From positions 1 to 64,000 of the forward strand of contig CAWGUE010000008.1 in NCBI GenBank assembly GCA_963825595.1: DNA of 64,000 bases. The letters run 5' to 3'. Position 1 is the stretch's first letter. Each line of letters starts with the position of its first letter. This document shows, in pieces, positions 1 through 9,411 of the stretch. The notes under the pieces were generated by a model. That model worked only from the letters and a program-made list of their open reading frames with translations. It had not been told where the DNA came from and did not search any database. Both the position numbers and the translations under genes were made by a program. Source of the DNA: JARFQH01 sp963825595 (lineage in GTDB: Bacteria > Desulfobacterota > Desulfobacteria > Desulfobacterales > SG8-13).

Positions 1-2
1 CT

Positions 3-110
3 GAGACTGTCGAAAAACCCTAAATCTACCATTTTGAGGGTTATAAGTTGTTGATTTTATTATCTGCGAAATTGCTAAAATGACCATATTTTTACTTTTT
101 CGACAGTCTC
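3..110. repeat. MITE-like element bounded by 15-bp inverted repeats
   Basis: The 15-mer GAGACTGTCGAAAAA at 3-17 is repeated as its exact reverse complement at 96-110, with 78 bp of AT-rich non-coding DNA between. The compact size and perfect ends resemble a miniature inverted-repeat transposable element or the end of a larger insertion sequence lying outside the window. No target-site duplication can be judged because the left flank is only two bases. It could also be a long-stem transcription signal from an upstream gene. Confidence 0.5.
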
Positions 111-764
111 GCTATCTATATTGATTGCGGCTGTCTCAAAACCAATCCGTATAGCCAAACCCTATTTTCAGTAATGATAATGCCATTTTCCGGTTAGGCT
201 TCCTACTTGCAAGTATCAGGGTCTCTCGGCACCGTTCCTTGCGGTCGACTGCTTACACCTGCACGGCACTCGAGCCGAATGCGTTACCTGCGGCTACCCT
301 TATAGGATTCGAGACTGCCAAAGACCCATGCCGGGGCAGATATGATTCTGCCATTTATTTTTTACTTTTCGAGGTTCTCTCCGAGCATTACCCCCAAATT
401 ACGAATCTTTTGTATACATCGCTCTTAGGGATGTGTTTGCTTATATTATGTTATAGCATCGACAATTATATTTTAACCTAAACTGAGCGTTTAAAATTTT
501 AAAAGGATGGGAAACAATTTTTATTAATTTGGAATTCTATCGTTTTTAATTTTTAAAATTAAAACCCTTTGGGATTGCCGATATTTATCCGCCTCTGCAG
601 GATTACCGCATCTACGGCGTCAGATGTCGTTCCGCATAGCTAAAATCCCGCCGGCGGCGGTACGGAACGGCATCTTCCTTGTATCTGCAGCAACATCGCC
701 AGAGGCGAGCGAGCCTCGACAATCACTCAATTTAGGTTTAAGAAAGGATGCTTCAGGCTGAAAG
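111..764. other. Intergenic region without a convincing gene
   Basis: The stretch is AT-rich between about 390 and 560 and has no ORF with family resemblance; an 80-codon plus-strand ORF at 239-481 has no recognisable motif. A stem-loop lies at 623-674: GATGTCGTTCCG pairs with CGGAACGGCATC (one U-G wobble) around a 28-nt GC-rich loop. It may be a remnant of the adjacent mobile element or a small structured RNA; nothing decides. Confidence 0.35.
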
Positions 765-1253
765 TCAACCAAACATGTAAAAGCCAAGCGCCTTGTCGGA
801 GGGGTTAGAGGGGTGCATGGAGAGGAAGGCGACGCCCAGCTCGGCCTTGTCTATTTTCTTGATTACGACTTCCTTCTTGACCAGAGAATGGTTGGCATCA
901 TCGAGGTTGAATTCGATCATCAACTTGTCTCCGATGGCAAACGCCCCTTTGTCATTCAATTTGATTTTCAAACCGGTGCGGGATAGATCAACCACCGTCA
1001 TATACCCTTTACCCCGGAACCGCCCGTTAACCAAGTGGGTATAGGTGCCGGGCAGATTCACCGTTTTGCGGTATTGCCGCCGCCTTTCAATGGTTACCGG
1101 GTATTTATGTCCGCAGCGTTTACAGGTGACCCGCACTTTTACGGCTTTTTCCAGTTCTTTGTGTTCGGAAAGGCTGACAACGCGAGGGTGCTGGCACTCG
1201 GGGCAGGTGAAGGTGACCATCTGGTTACTGGCTATGTATACTTTCTGGGGCAT
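765..1253 (-). CDS. Zinc-ribbon PilZ-domain protein
   Basis: A 162-residue cytoplasmic protein. Residues 17-47 carry two CxxC pairs (C17/C20 and C44/C47), a zinc ribbon. From about residue 57 there is a PilZ domain: an Arg-rich start (RRRQYRKT), then the D-L-S-R-T-G-L-K motif near residue 90, matching the RxxxR and (D/N)xSxxG signatures for cyclic-di-GMP binding. PilZ proteins usually act as c-di-GMP effectors on motility, secretion or polysaccharide synthesis; the target here is unknown. It is transcribed alone, away from the PilZ gene at 1653. The family call is firm, the role open. Confidence 0.8.
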   Translation of the reverse strand: MPQKVYIASNQMVTFTCPECQHPRVVSLSEHKELEKAVKVRVTCKRCGHKYPVTIERRRQYRKTVNLPGTYTHLVNGRFRGKGYMTVVDLSRTGLKIKLNDKGAFAIGDKLMIEFNLDDANHSLVKKEVVIKKIDKAELGVAFLSMHPSNPSDKALGFYMFG

Positions 1254-1652
1254 GCGAATTCCAGAATGACAGTAAGTCTATGCGTTGTTAACAAGTTATA
1301 ATTATAAGCTAAAACTGATTAAAAATCAAACGTCTTCCAGTAAGTCACAAGGGATCTGAGTATATCTTACCCACGGGCCAATTGCGGATATCCATAGCCT
1401 CGCCTGTCCGTGGTGATCCGTCAACTCTTGTAATTCGAGGCTCGCGGTCTATCGAATACCCAATTGCTGCATAGTGCCCTGAATTGAAAGTCATTATTTG
1501 GTGACATATCCGGGTAATACCACTGCAATACGCGCCGTAAACAGCAGGCAACAATGTTGACAGATACTAAAAAGTATTATAAATTATATCTGTGAGTTGC
1601 GCTCAATTCATGTCTCAAGCCACCGGAGACCTAACGATAAAGGATTCGCTCC
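1254..1652. other. Divergent intergenic region
   Basis: About 400 bp separate two divergently transcribed PilZ genes. No ORF here resembles a known protein. It should hold promoters for both genes, but no well-spaced sigma-70 or sigma-54 site was identified by eye. Confidence 0.4.
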
Positions 1653-2210
1653 ATGAAAGACGCTGATCAGAGAGGAGATTCACACAGCATCATTCCAACG
1701 CTTTTCAGTGCGATCGAGAACCTGAATGAGGAGCAGCAGCTGGCACTGTTGAGGCAACTTCTCAAAGGCCGCTTGAAAACTCAATTGTTCAAAGCCATCA
1801 TCGATCTATCCGAAGTTCAGCAGCTCAACCTCTTGAAACGGCTTGAAAACTTGCCGACACACGATCTGCCGGTCAAGACCTTGAGCCTTGACGATGACCA
1901 GTCCTCCATGCGCGAACATACACGCAGAAACTGTCTATTGAACGTTGTCTATACGACCGGCGGACAAGAGTACAAAGACTACATTCTCAACATCAGCACC
2001 GTTGGCGTTTTTATCGAAACAGACGCACCCTTCTCTGTCGGCCAGGACATGGGCTTGACATTCAAGCTCCCGAATTATCAACAACCGCTGACGTTAGAGG
2101 CCAGTGTAGCCTGGACTGGAAACAAAGGTGTCGGCATCAAGTTTACGAACTTGTCACCCTACCAGGAAGAGATCATCCGTTCTTATATCGAAAAGGAGGA
2201 ACCTGAATAA
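1653..2210 (+). CDS. PilZ-domain protein with helical N-terminus
   Basis: A 185-residue protein. Residues 10-80 are helical and Leu/Gln-rich (repeated QQLxLL segments), without a recognised domain. Residues 88-185 form a PilZ domain, with R-R-N-C near residue 92 and N-I-S-T-V-G-V-F at about 113-120, matching the c-di-GMP-binding (D/N)xSxxG motif. The AGGA of AAAGGATTC sits a suitable distance upstream of the ATG. It probably acts as a c-di-GMP effector; partner unknown. The downstream 200 bp hold no obvious gene. Confidence 0.8.
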   Translation: MKDADQRGDSHSIIPTLFSAIENLNEEQQLALLRQLLKGRLKTQLFKAIIDLSEVQQLNLLKRLENLPTHDLPVKTLSLDDDQSSMREHTRRNCLLNVVYTTGGQEYKDYILNISTVGVFIETDAPFSVGQDMGLTFKLPNYQQPLTLEASVAWTGNKGVGIKFTNLSPYQEEIIRSYIEKEEPE

Positions 2211-2414
2211 CTTCCGCAATTACCCGCCCGATTTCGCCCAACCTCTCAATATTATTCTGTATAATTCCGTAATGATTGCGAATTACTTGCGTTAACAGCG
2301 CTGAAATGATAAAATTGTCCCTATAGTCAAAGGCCGTTTTGTCGCCGTACTGTTTATATATTTTATCACAGGGCCATCGAATTCGCCCGGAACTTCTCAT
2401 CAAAAGGATAAGAT

Positions 2415-3278
2415 ATGGATCTCATTTATACCTCAATGTGTGCGCTGGCACTTCTCGGGGCCATTATTTTACTGTTCGTGGTGTTGATTAAATCATTCAA
2501 AGAAGGCGGAGCGCTCACAGGCCTTCTGGGACTTGTGACCGGCGGGCTTTACACCTACGTGTGGGGATGGCTCAAGTCGAAGCAACTTCAGTTAATGAAG
2601 CCGATGCTGTTGTGGTCGGTCTGTATGCTTCTGGTCGGCGCTCTGGTTTACGTAACCGGCCCGGCCAAAATGATACAGTCGCTTCCTTACGACGTCGGGC
2701 TGAGGCTGCTGTCCCAGAGCTCCAAAAAAGTCACTGCAGCTGAGAACGCCAATAAATCAGCTGTCAGGAAAGTCAGAAAAAGGGTCACCGCAAACAAACA
2801 GAGCCAAAATGACACCCTGAAAAATGCGGACTGGAACACCCGGGCCGTTTCCCTATGGCAACAGGCCCAGTACACGGATTCGCAAAAGGCGGTCTCGTTT
2901 CTTCAAAAGGCGATTCAGGAGGATCCAGCATTCGCCGAGGCATATAACAACCGCGGCAATGCATATCGCGACATGAGAGAGTATGCCAAAGCGATGCAGG
3001 ATTACAACAAGGCCATCAGCCTCGCCCCGAACTTGGAGCAAACTTACAATAACAGAGGCAATATCTACTACGACCAGCGTAATTTTCAAATGGCCGTCAG
3101 GGATTATAACAAAGCCCTTTCCCTGAATGCCAACTACCCTCTGGCCTACCAGAACCGCGGCCTGGCGTATCACCAACTGAAAAAGCAAGACCTTGCCTGT
3201 CGTGATTTCGTCAGGGCCTGCGAGCTCGGCGAATGTGACGGGGTCCAGTGGAGCAAAAAAAACCAAACCTGCCAATGA
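2415..3278 (+). CDS. Membrane-anchored TPR protein
   Basis: A 287-residue protein. Two or three hydrophobic segments (about residues 5-30, 35-50 and 66-88) anchor the N-terminus, followed by a Lys-rich linker (about 100-135). Three to four tetratricopeptide repeats follow from about residue 145, recognisable by the recurrent AYNNRGNAY, TYNNRGNIY and AYQNRGLAY cores. TPR arrays mediate protein-protein contacts; the partner is not evident. AAAAGGATAAGAT before the ATG is a good ribosome-binding site. A strong hairpin follows the stop codon. Confidence 0.75.
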   Translation: MDLIYTSMCALALLGAIILLFVVLIKSFKEGGALTGLLGLVTGGLYTYVWGWLKSKQLQLMKPMLLWSVCMLLVGALVYVTGPAKMIQSLPYDVGLRLLSQSSKKVTAAENANKSAVRKVRKRVTANKQSQNDTLKNADWNTRAVSLWQQAQYTDSQKAVSFLQKAIQEDPAFAEAYNNRGNAYRDMREYAKAMQDYNKAISLAPNLEQTYNNRGNIYYDQRNFQMAVRDYNKALSLNANYPLAYQNRGLAYHQLKKQDLACRDFVRACELGECDGVQWSKKNQTCQ

Positions 3279-3339
3279 TCATCGCCAGGCATCGGTTGTC
3301 GGGACGAACCGGTAACCGAAGGTCAATCAAAGTTTAGTG

Positions 3340-3372
3340 ACGGGAAGCCGGTTCCGAAAACCGACTTCCCGT
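3340..3372. terminator. Bidirectional terminator-like hairpin
   Basis: ACGGGAAGCCGGTT (3340-3353) pairs with AACCGACTTCCCGT (3359-3372) in a 14-bp stem with one mismatch and a 5-nt loop. It lies between convergent genes (plus strand ending at 3278, minus strand ending at 3375) and is followed on the plus strand by a T-rich TTCTTATATTT tract. Confidence 0.65.
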
Positions 3373-3374
3373 TC

Positions 3375-3980
3375 TTATATTTCGACCAGCCTCCCCTGTT
3401 CTTGCGCCAGCGACACACCAACGGACCGGCCGTTCCAGGACTCTCCGGTCGTTATACAAATGAACGCCTCTTCTAGAGCCGTGCGCTGTCGTTTTACCCG
3501 GCCGACGGTCCGTTCGAATGGCCCCCTCAACGCCACCGGCACCCTTCTCATCCGCGCCGCCTGGGTCGGGCAGACATACCAGGTACAAACCCAGGGACGC
3601 GCGTTGCGCGGCAGCCGGCAGCCCCGGTGGCCCAAGTACCGGCAGCGATTACCAGGTGCGGACAATGCCTGGCTGCCGGGGATCTCGATCCCGCACAGGT
3701 GCATGAAAAGCAGGTCTTTGAAGTCGAACCATGCCCAGGCTTTCTCACAGCAGGGGTCCGGGCAGAATCGGCAGGTTGAACGGCAAAGCCGGTCGGCTGT
3801 GAGAAAAAGGGAATTCAAATGATCGGCCAGCCGTAGAGCGCAGGCCCGGATGGAGGCGAAGAAAGGGTCGTGGCGTTGGATGAGGCGAATGAAGGCCTGG
3901 TTGACAGCCTGCCATTCCGCCGGGTTCGACCACGGTGCCGCGACCGCTTCGCGCGGCGTGTTCGGGCGGGTGGGGATCAT
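3375..3980 (-). CDS. Cys-rich protein, possible Fe-S or zinc binding
   Basis: About 201 residues from the chosen ATG (3980); a GTG at 4082 would add 34 poorly conserved-looking residues. The middle holds a dense Cys cluster (C-x3-C-x2-C-x3-C-C, sequence CRSTCRFCPDPCC), then MHLCGIE, then CRYLGHRGCRLP and a CTWYVCP segment. The spacing recalls the YkgJ-type zinc/iron-chelating families but is not a clear match. It is not clearly co-transcribed with a neighbour. The function is unknown; a metal-binding role is inferred from the cysteines only. Confidence 0.6.
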   Translation of the reverse strand: MIPTRPNTPREAVAAPWSNPAEWQAVNQAFIRLIQRHDPFFASIRACALRLADHLNSLFLTADRLCRSTCRFCPDPCCEKAWAWFDFKDLLFMHLCGIEIPGSQALSAPGNRCRYLGHRGCRLPRNARPWVCTWYVCPTQAARMRRVPVALRGPFERTVGRVKRQRTALEEAFICITTGESWNGRSVGVSLAQEQGRLVEI

Positions 3981-4109
3981 CACGCACCCGGCCGGTAACG
4001 GTCGGGCCGCATCATGACGCCCGTGCACCTGTTGCAATGATCCACGAGAACACCGATCCGCGATTTTCCGTTCGGTGCTCACAAGCGAGGTGTTTTGATA
4101 GAGAAGGGA

Positions 4110-6599
4110 TCAGCCACACTTGTTGAACCCGCAAAAATGGCACATCATGCAGCCTTCTTCGAAACTGACCGTCTGGCCGCATTCGGGGCAGGTTTCTCCC
4201 AATAAAGCGTTTTTCCGGTTGGCGCGGCCGCCATTTTCGGCCTCGGTCAGATAGCGTTTTTCGAGAACTCTGGCGATGGCATCCGGAATGGAAAGCACCA
4301 GTCCACCCTGCTGAAACACCGGATGTTCGCCGCCGATGCCTTTCAGTTGATCAACGATGGCATTCACCTTGACACCGGCCCGGAGCGCCAATGAAACCAA
4401 ACGGCCGATGGCTTCCGTCTTGGCGGTCGTTGAACGGCCCGACTTGCCGATGGTGGCAAAAACTTCGAAGGGTTGTCCGCCGTATTCCGTTACGGTGACA
4501 TAGAGCTGCCCCAGTCCGGTCTTGGTCTTGGTGGTAAAACCCTCCAGTGTATCGGGGCGCTCTTTGACAGCGGTCATGAATCCGCTGCCCTTGATTTCCT
4601 TTTCTGAAAAGGAGAGTACCTGATTTTCCTTACTGCCATCTCTGTAAATGGTTATCCCTTTGCAACCAAGTTCGTAAGCCAGGTTGTAGACTTTCAGTAC
4701 ATCCGCCGTTGTGGCATCCCGGGGTAGATTAACGGTTTTGGATACGGCATTGTCCGTATATTTCTGAAACGCGGCTTGCATCCGTACATGCCACTCCGGT
4801 TCAACGTCATGGGCGGTGACGAAGGTTTTGCGCACGTCTTCGGGAACATCTTCCAAGTGCGCAATGCTCCCCTTCTTGGCTATCCGATTCATCAGCTCCG
4901 GGCTGTAAAAACTGCGCTCACGAGCAACACGCTCAAAGTGAGGATTGACCTCGACCAGCTCGTCGTTATCCATCACCCGTCGGACGAAACTCAATGCAAA
5001 AAGGGGTTCAATGCCGCTGGAGCATCCAGCGATAATGCTCAAAGTGCCGGTGGGCGCAATGGTGGTGACAGTTGCATTTCTATACCGGCAGCCGTTTCGG
5101 TCTTTAAATATGCTTTGGCCGTAATTCTCAAAAACCCCGCGGGTTTTAGCCAGCTCATTTGACGCCATATGCGCTTCGGTCTGAATATATGACATGACTT
5201 CTTCGGCAAGTTTCAACGCGTCTTCGGAATGGTACGGGACACCAAGTTCAAAAAGCAAATCGGCAAACCCCATCACACCGAGTCCGATCTTGCGGTTGCC
5301 ATTGACCATGGCGGTGATATCCGGCAAAGGATATTGCGACATGTCGATGGTGTTATCCAGAAAACGGACAGCCAGCCAAATGATTTCCTTTAGCCGATCG
5401 TAGTCGACAGCCGGCGATCCGTCTTTTCGCACAACGAATTTTGCCAGGTTTATCGAACCGAGGTTGCAGGCTTCAAATGGCAGCAAGGGCTGCTCGCCGC
5501 ACGGATTGGTGCTTTCGATTTCGCCGATGCCCGGTGTAGGATTGTCCCGGTTGACGCGGTCTAGGAAGATAACGCCCGGATCACCGTTCTCCCAAGCCTG
5601 TTCAACGAGGTGGAGATAGACTTCGGCAGCATTCAGCTCACCAACTTTCTTTTTCTCCCTGGGATCGATAAGGTCATAGGGTGCCAGCAGTTTGACGGAT
5701 TCCATGAAGGCGTCCGTCACGCCGACGGATATGTTGAAATTATTCAGATCGTGATGACGTCTTTTACAGGAGATAAAATCAAGGATATCCGGATGGTCGA
5801 CCCGTAAGATCGCCATATTAGCCCCACGCCGGGTGCCGCCCTGCTTGACCTGTTCAGTGGCAGTATTAAAAATTTTCATAAAGGAGACCGGCCCGGAGGC
5901 CACGCCACCGGTACTGCCGACACGACTGTCTTTGGCTCGCAGCCTCGAAAAAGAAAATCCGGTCCCACCGCCGGACTTGTGAATCAAAGCCGCATTTTTC
6001 AAGGCCGAAAAAATACCGTCCAGACTGTCATCGACCGGTAGCACGAAGCAGGCTGCGAGTTGACCCAATCGACGGCCGGCATTCATCAACGTTGGAGAGT
6101 TCGGCAGAAAGTAAAAATCCGTCATCATGCGGTAGAAAAGTCCCTCCATATAATCCACCTGATCTTCACCGCCGTAGTTCTTTTCTGCCTGAGCGATGTG
6201 ATGGGCGACCCGCCGAAACATATCCTGGGGAGTCTCGATCAGCTTTCCATCAATGTCTTTTTTCAGATATCGCCTTTCCAGGACGGTTCTGGCGTTATCG
6301 GTCAAAACCAACTCGTTTTTGACAAAAATCGACTTGTCGAGATGAACCGAAGATGTCGAAGGTACACCGTATTCGCCCATCTTGGCTCCGATCAGCTTCT
6401 CTACGACCGCTGAGTTAATCGTCTCCTGCTCCATTTTGGCGATTTCCTCACGCAGAAATCGACTGATGGCAATGGCTTGGTCGTTGTTGATCGGGTTCTG
6501 CCGCGTCAACAGATCCGAAAACCGGTGGTCATCCCAACGGTATTCTCTCAAATCAAATCGCCCGTCTGCGGTAACCAATATTTTGCCCTGTTGGCCCAT
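4110..6599 (-). CDS. nrdJ: Adenosylcobalamin-dependent (class II) ribonucleoside-diphosphate reductase
   Basis: An 829-residue class II ribonucleotide reductase, which makes deoxyribonucleotides using a cobalamin-generated thiyl radical and needs no oxygen. Visible landmarks are the LMNAGRRLGQLAACFVLP segment with the first redox Cys (about residue 187), the glycine-rich KSGGGTGFSFSRLR, and the catalytic N-P-C-G-E-Q near residue 368. The C-terminal tail is a four-Cys zinc-ribbon (TCPECG ... CMMCHFCG), as in NrdJ enzymes with a TSCPD-like end that re-reduces the active site. AGGAG lies upstream of the ATG. Length and motifs fit an intact enzyme. Its B12 requirement matches the corrinoid-rich content of the window. 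Confidence 0.93.
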   Translation of the reverse strand: MGQQGKILVTADGRFDLREYRWDDHRFSDLLTRQNPINNDQAIAISRFLREEIAKMEQETINSAVVEKLIGAKMGEYGVPSTSSVHLDKSIFVKNELVLTDNARTVLERRYLKKDIDGKLIETPQDMFRRVAHHIAQAEKNYGGEDQVDYMEGLFYRMMTDFYFLPNSPTLMNAGRRLGQLAACFVLPVDDSLDGIFSALKNAALIHKSGGGTGFSFSRLRAKDSRVGSTGGVASGPVSFMKIFNTATEQVKQGGTRRGANMAILRVDHPDILDFISCKRRHHDLNNFNISVGVTDAFMESVKLLAPYDLIDPREKKKVGELNAAEVYLHLVEQAWENGDPGVIFLDRVNRDNPTPGIGEIESTNPCGEQPLLPFEACNLGSINLAKFVVRKDGSPAVDYDRLKEIIWLAVRFLDNTIDMSQYPLPDITAMVNGNRKIGLGVMGFADLLFELGVPYHSEDALKLAEEVMSYIQTEAHMASNELAKTRGVFENYGQSIFKDRNGCRYRNATVTTIAPTGTLSIIAGCSSGIEPLFALSFVRRVMDNDELVEVNPHFERVARERSFYSPELMNRIAKKGSIAHLEDVPEDVRKTFVTAHDVEPEWHVRMQAAFQKYTDNAVSKTVNLPRDATTADVLKVYNLAYELGCKGITIYRDGSKENQVLSFSEKEIKGSGFMTAVKERPDTLEGFTTKTKTGLGQLYVTVTEYGGQPFEVFATIGKSGRSTTAKTEAIGRLVSLALRAGVKVNAIVDQLKGIGGEHPVFQQGGLVLSIPDAIARVLEKRYLTEAENGGRANRKNALLGETCPECGQTVSFEEGCMMCHFCGFNKCG

Positions 6600-6923
6600 A
6601 CGTCACTCCTAACAATTCATCTATGTGCTGCCAATATAAGTTTCGGGGTATCACGGTGCGAGAACGTGAACGCAAAAAAGCGGCGGTCGGTTTTCACCGT
6701 TCGCAGGTGGTAAACAGAAATCGCGGTTACGACGCCGTCTCAATCAAGAAAAGCAGAAAAACATTTACCACACAACATATAGTGCGTCAATAATATTCTA
6801 TATCAACATCTGGATCCGATTCGGTCGGCAAGGGCGGTTTCCAGGGTTAAGTGGGGTGATGATAGAGGTCGGGTGCGCAGTTAATAAAATAAGCTGTATG
6901 CGGCCGCCGGCAATTCGTACATG
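6600..6923. other. Upstream region of nrdJ
   Basis: About 324 bp without a gene. No cobalamin riboswitch core was recognised by eye. NrdR boxes were not evident either. It presumably carries the nrdJ promoter. Confidence 0.3.
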
Positions 6924-7595
6924 TTAATCTGCGAAACCTCGGGTGGCAAGGAGACCCATAACGGTAATCGTTATGTTGCCCTGCCAGATGTCGACTTGCC
7001 GAATGACCTTTAGGCCATGCGGTGCCACCAAGCCATCGAGGCCGCGGCTGGACATGAACTGGCGGTAATTTTTATAATGGGCACCGCCGGCCATAAATTC
7101 TGCGCTGAAACTCAGCCAACGAAGGATTCGTCCAACCATGGATCTTATCGGACCCCACGCATAGTCTATGATCAATAGGCGCCCATCATGGACAAGAACG
7201 CGACGCGATTCATCAAGCACCGCTGACCGTGTAGCCGGCGCCATTTCGTGCAGCGCCATGGTCATCAAGATGAGATCAAATGAACAGCTATGAAAAGGCA
7301 TCCGCCCGGCATCTCCCCGGGTGAGACAAAGCCGACCGGTGAGCTTTTTGGCGGCCACCGTCAGCATGGACGGTGAGCGGTCAAGCCCAAACGCCGTAAC
7401 GCCAATCCGTGCATATCTACCTAACTGCGAACCGGTTCCACAACCGACATCCAATACCCGCCTGCCTTTGCGTGGAAATATAATTTTTTCGGCTTCAGCC
7501 CTCAGGTTTTTCAATAACGGTTCAGCCAGGGTATCGTACCACCCGGCGAGACGGTGATAGGGATCTGAAGAGATTGACTTATCGATCCAAGGCAT
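6924..7595 (-). CDS. Class I SAM-dependent methyltransferase
   Basis: A 223-residue Rossmann-fold methyltransferase of the Methyltransf_11/UbiE type. Motif I is VLDVGCGTGSQLGRYA (about residues 47-62), followed by an acidic residue in GLDRSPSML, and motif II/III around FDLILMTMALHEM and GGRLLIIDYAW-like text. The substrate cannot be read from sequence; UbiE/COQ5-like or small-molecule methylation are both possible. The gene stands alone on the minus strand, divergent from the hydrolase at 7856. Confidence 0.8.
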   Translation of the reverse strand: MPWIDKSISSDPYHRLAGWYDTLAEPLLKNLRAEAEKIIFPRKGRRVLDVGCGTGSQLGRYARIGVTAFGLDRSPSMLTVAAKKLTGRLCLTRGDAGRMPFHSCSFDLILMTMALHEMAPATRSAVLDESRRVLVHDGRLLIIDYAWGPIRSMVGRILRWLSFSAEFMAGGAHYKNYRQFMSSRGLDGLVAPHGLKVIRQVDIWQGNITITVMGLLATRGFAD

Positions 7596-7855
7596 TTTAC
7601 CATTCCTCCTGCCGAAAACAGACTATCTCAGATAACATAATGTATTCGATTCGGCTTCTGTCAATCTGGCGGATCGCCGTAAGATCGGATTCAGGTCTTT
7701 GCCGGTTTTTACCGCGTCGGTTAACTTCTTAGCCCAAATATTTCATGAAATCTTCTCACCGAGCGGCCCAAAAGGCGCCATATCGGAGCATTGGTCAAAC
7801 TCATGAACCATATAACCGATGCACACTTAGTCACTCCATTTATAGAAAGTATAAA

Positions 7856-8740
7856 ATGGTTCAATCAACGGACAAATGGGTCAGGCTTCACGACGGCCGT
7901 AGATTGGGTTATTTGTCGTGCGGTGATGAATCCGGTCTGACGGTATTTTACTGCCACGGATTTCCCGGTTCGCGGTTGGAGGTTTTACTGGCAGACCGGA
8001 TGGCCGCTTACCACTCCATTCGGCTGGTCGGTGTCGACCGCCCGGGATACGGGCTCTCGGATGCCAAACCTGGCCGGAGCCTGATCAGTTGGGCCGATGA
8101 TATTGTCGCGCTGGCAGATTATTTAAATGTCACCCGGTTTTCCGTACTCGGCGTTTCTGGCGGGGTGCCGTATGCCATCGCCTGTGCTTTCATGTTGCCC
8201 TCCCGGTTGTTTTCGGCTGGACTTGCGTGCGGTCTGGCTCCGATCAGAAAAGCCGGAATCCTGGACGGAATGACATTGATCAATCGTTTCGGATTGATGC
8301 TGTCTGCCAAAGTGCCGTCACTGATAAGAACGGCGCTTGTACCGCTATCGATCCTGCTCAGGCGGCGCCCAGCCATAGCTTTGTCGATTATGGCCTCCAG
8401 AGCCAAACTGCCGGATCGGTCGTATTTACGCCGGAAGGATGTTGGCACAGTGATGTGCGCGACATTCCGGGAAGCGATGCGCTTCGGCGTTGCTGGAGCT
8501 GTCAGCGATCTCCGGCTCTACGGCACCGGGTGGGGATTTCAGTTAGATGACATTCGTGTACCGGTTGACCTCTGGCATGGGGAAAAAGACCGCATCGTTC
8601 CGGTGGCCATGGGGCGCTGGCTGGCAAACGCCATACCCGACTGTCAGGCCAGGTTTTTGCCTCAACACGGCCACTTTTCGTTGATCCTGGAGGGAATGCA
8701 GGCCATGTTGGGCCAATTTGTCGCCCGTAACCGTTCCTGA
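7856..8740 (+). CDS. Alpha/beta-fold hydrolase
   Basis: About 294 residues from the ATG at 7856, which was chosen because homology to the fold begins there (RLHDGRRLGYL); an upstream start at 7745 is possible. It has the oxyanion YCHGFPGSRLE segment, the nucleophile-elbow G-V-S-G-G (where the usual G-x-S-x-G Ser is present), a late Asp in WHGEKDRIVP and a His in PQHGHFS, so a Ser-Asp-His triad is complete. The family covers esterases, lyases and dehalogenases; substrate unknown. Its 3' end runs convergently toward the lemA remnant. Confidence 0.82.
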   Translation: MVQSTDKWVRLHDGRRLGYLSCGDESGLTVFYCHGFPGSRLEVLLADRMAAYHSIRLVGVDRPGYGLSDAKPGRSLISWADDIVALADYLNVTRFSVLGVSGGVPYAIACAFMLPSRLFSAGLACGLAPIRKAGILDGMTLINRFGLMLSAKVPSLIRTALVPLSILLRRRPAIALSIMASRAKLPDRSYLRRKDVGTVMCATFREAMRFGVAGAVSDLRLYGTGWGFQLDDIRVPVDLWHGEKDRIVPVAMGRWLANAIPDCQARFLPQHGHFSLILEGMQAMLGQFVARNRS

Positions 8741-8748
8741 TGCACCCA

Positions 8749-9323
8749 TTAAAAGGTGACTTTCGGGGCGGCCTTCGCGGCTTCCTCGGCTTTGAAGTAT
8801 TCCTTGCGATCCAGATGGAGGAGAAGGCTGTTGGTCAAGTTGTTTGGATATTCCGGATGGCGGCATTGAATTTTTCCACCGTCTGGCTGTAGCGTTGGCG
8901 GGCAACATTGATCCGGTGTTCACAGTTCCTTCAAGTTGGTTCTGAAGATCCTGAAAGGCCTGATTGGCCTTCAGGTTCGGGTAAGCAGCAGGCGCGACAG
9001 AGCTGAAGACAGTGTCGCCTGGGCGTCCTGGAGGCGCTGCAGGGCAGCCGGGTCGCTGAGGTCCTTGGCGGAAAGCTGCGCTGAGGTCGCTTTCGATCGC
9101 GCTGCCGTCACGGCGTCGAAAGTATCCTTCTCGTGGGCGGCATAGCCCCTGACGGTTTCGACCAAATTGGGGATCAGGTCGCCCTGCGTTGCAGTGTCGA
9201 GTCGACATCGCTCCAGCCGCGGAAGACGTTCTCTTCGAGCTGCTGCAGTTGATTGTAGCCGCATCCGGACAGTAGCGCCACGGAAACGGCAATTATCAGA
9301 AATCCGATCAACACTTCTTTCAT
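8749..9323 (-). pseudogene. lemA: lemA-like gene destroyed by frameshifts
   Basis: The 5' end is intact: GGAGGTGAAG before an ATG at 9323, a lipoprotein-type signal (about 20 hydrophobic residues ending LLSGCGY) and QLQQLEENVFRGWSDVDS. After STLQRR near 9185 the LemA reading continues in a second frame (DLIPNLVETVRGYAAHEKD ... RLQDAQATLSSALSRLL). It moves to a third near 8990 (AYPNLKANQAFQDLQNQLEG), to another near 8920 (NRINVARQRYSQTVEKFNAA), and once more near 8860, reaching LHLDRKEYFKAEEAAKAAPK and a stop. At least four shifts rule out a single sequencing error. LemA is a membrane-associated helical protein of uncertain role. Confidence 0.85.
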
Positions 9324-9411
9324 CTTCACCTCCGGGGGAAATCGGTCTATAGCGCGGGAGCAGCTGCAGACCGCGGGACAAATGTCCATGATGAGGCCGC
9401 GTCTTACGTGT

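Noticed and set aside
239..481. 80-codon plus-strand ORF near the left edge
   Set aside because: No motif, no ribosome-binding site, composition changes inside it; it lies beside a probable mobile remnant.
6600..6923. Cobalamin riboswitch upstream of nrdJ
   Set aside because: No recognisable B12-box core or conserved arrangement of stems was seen; a covariance-model search would be decisive.
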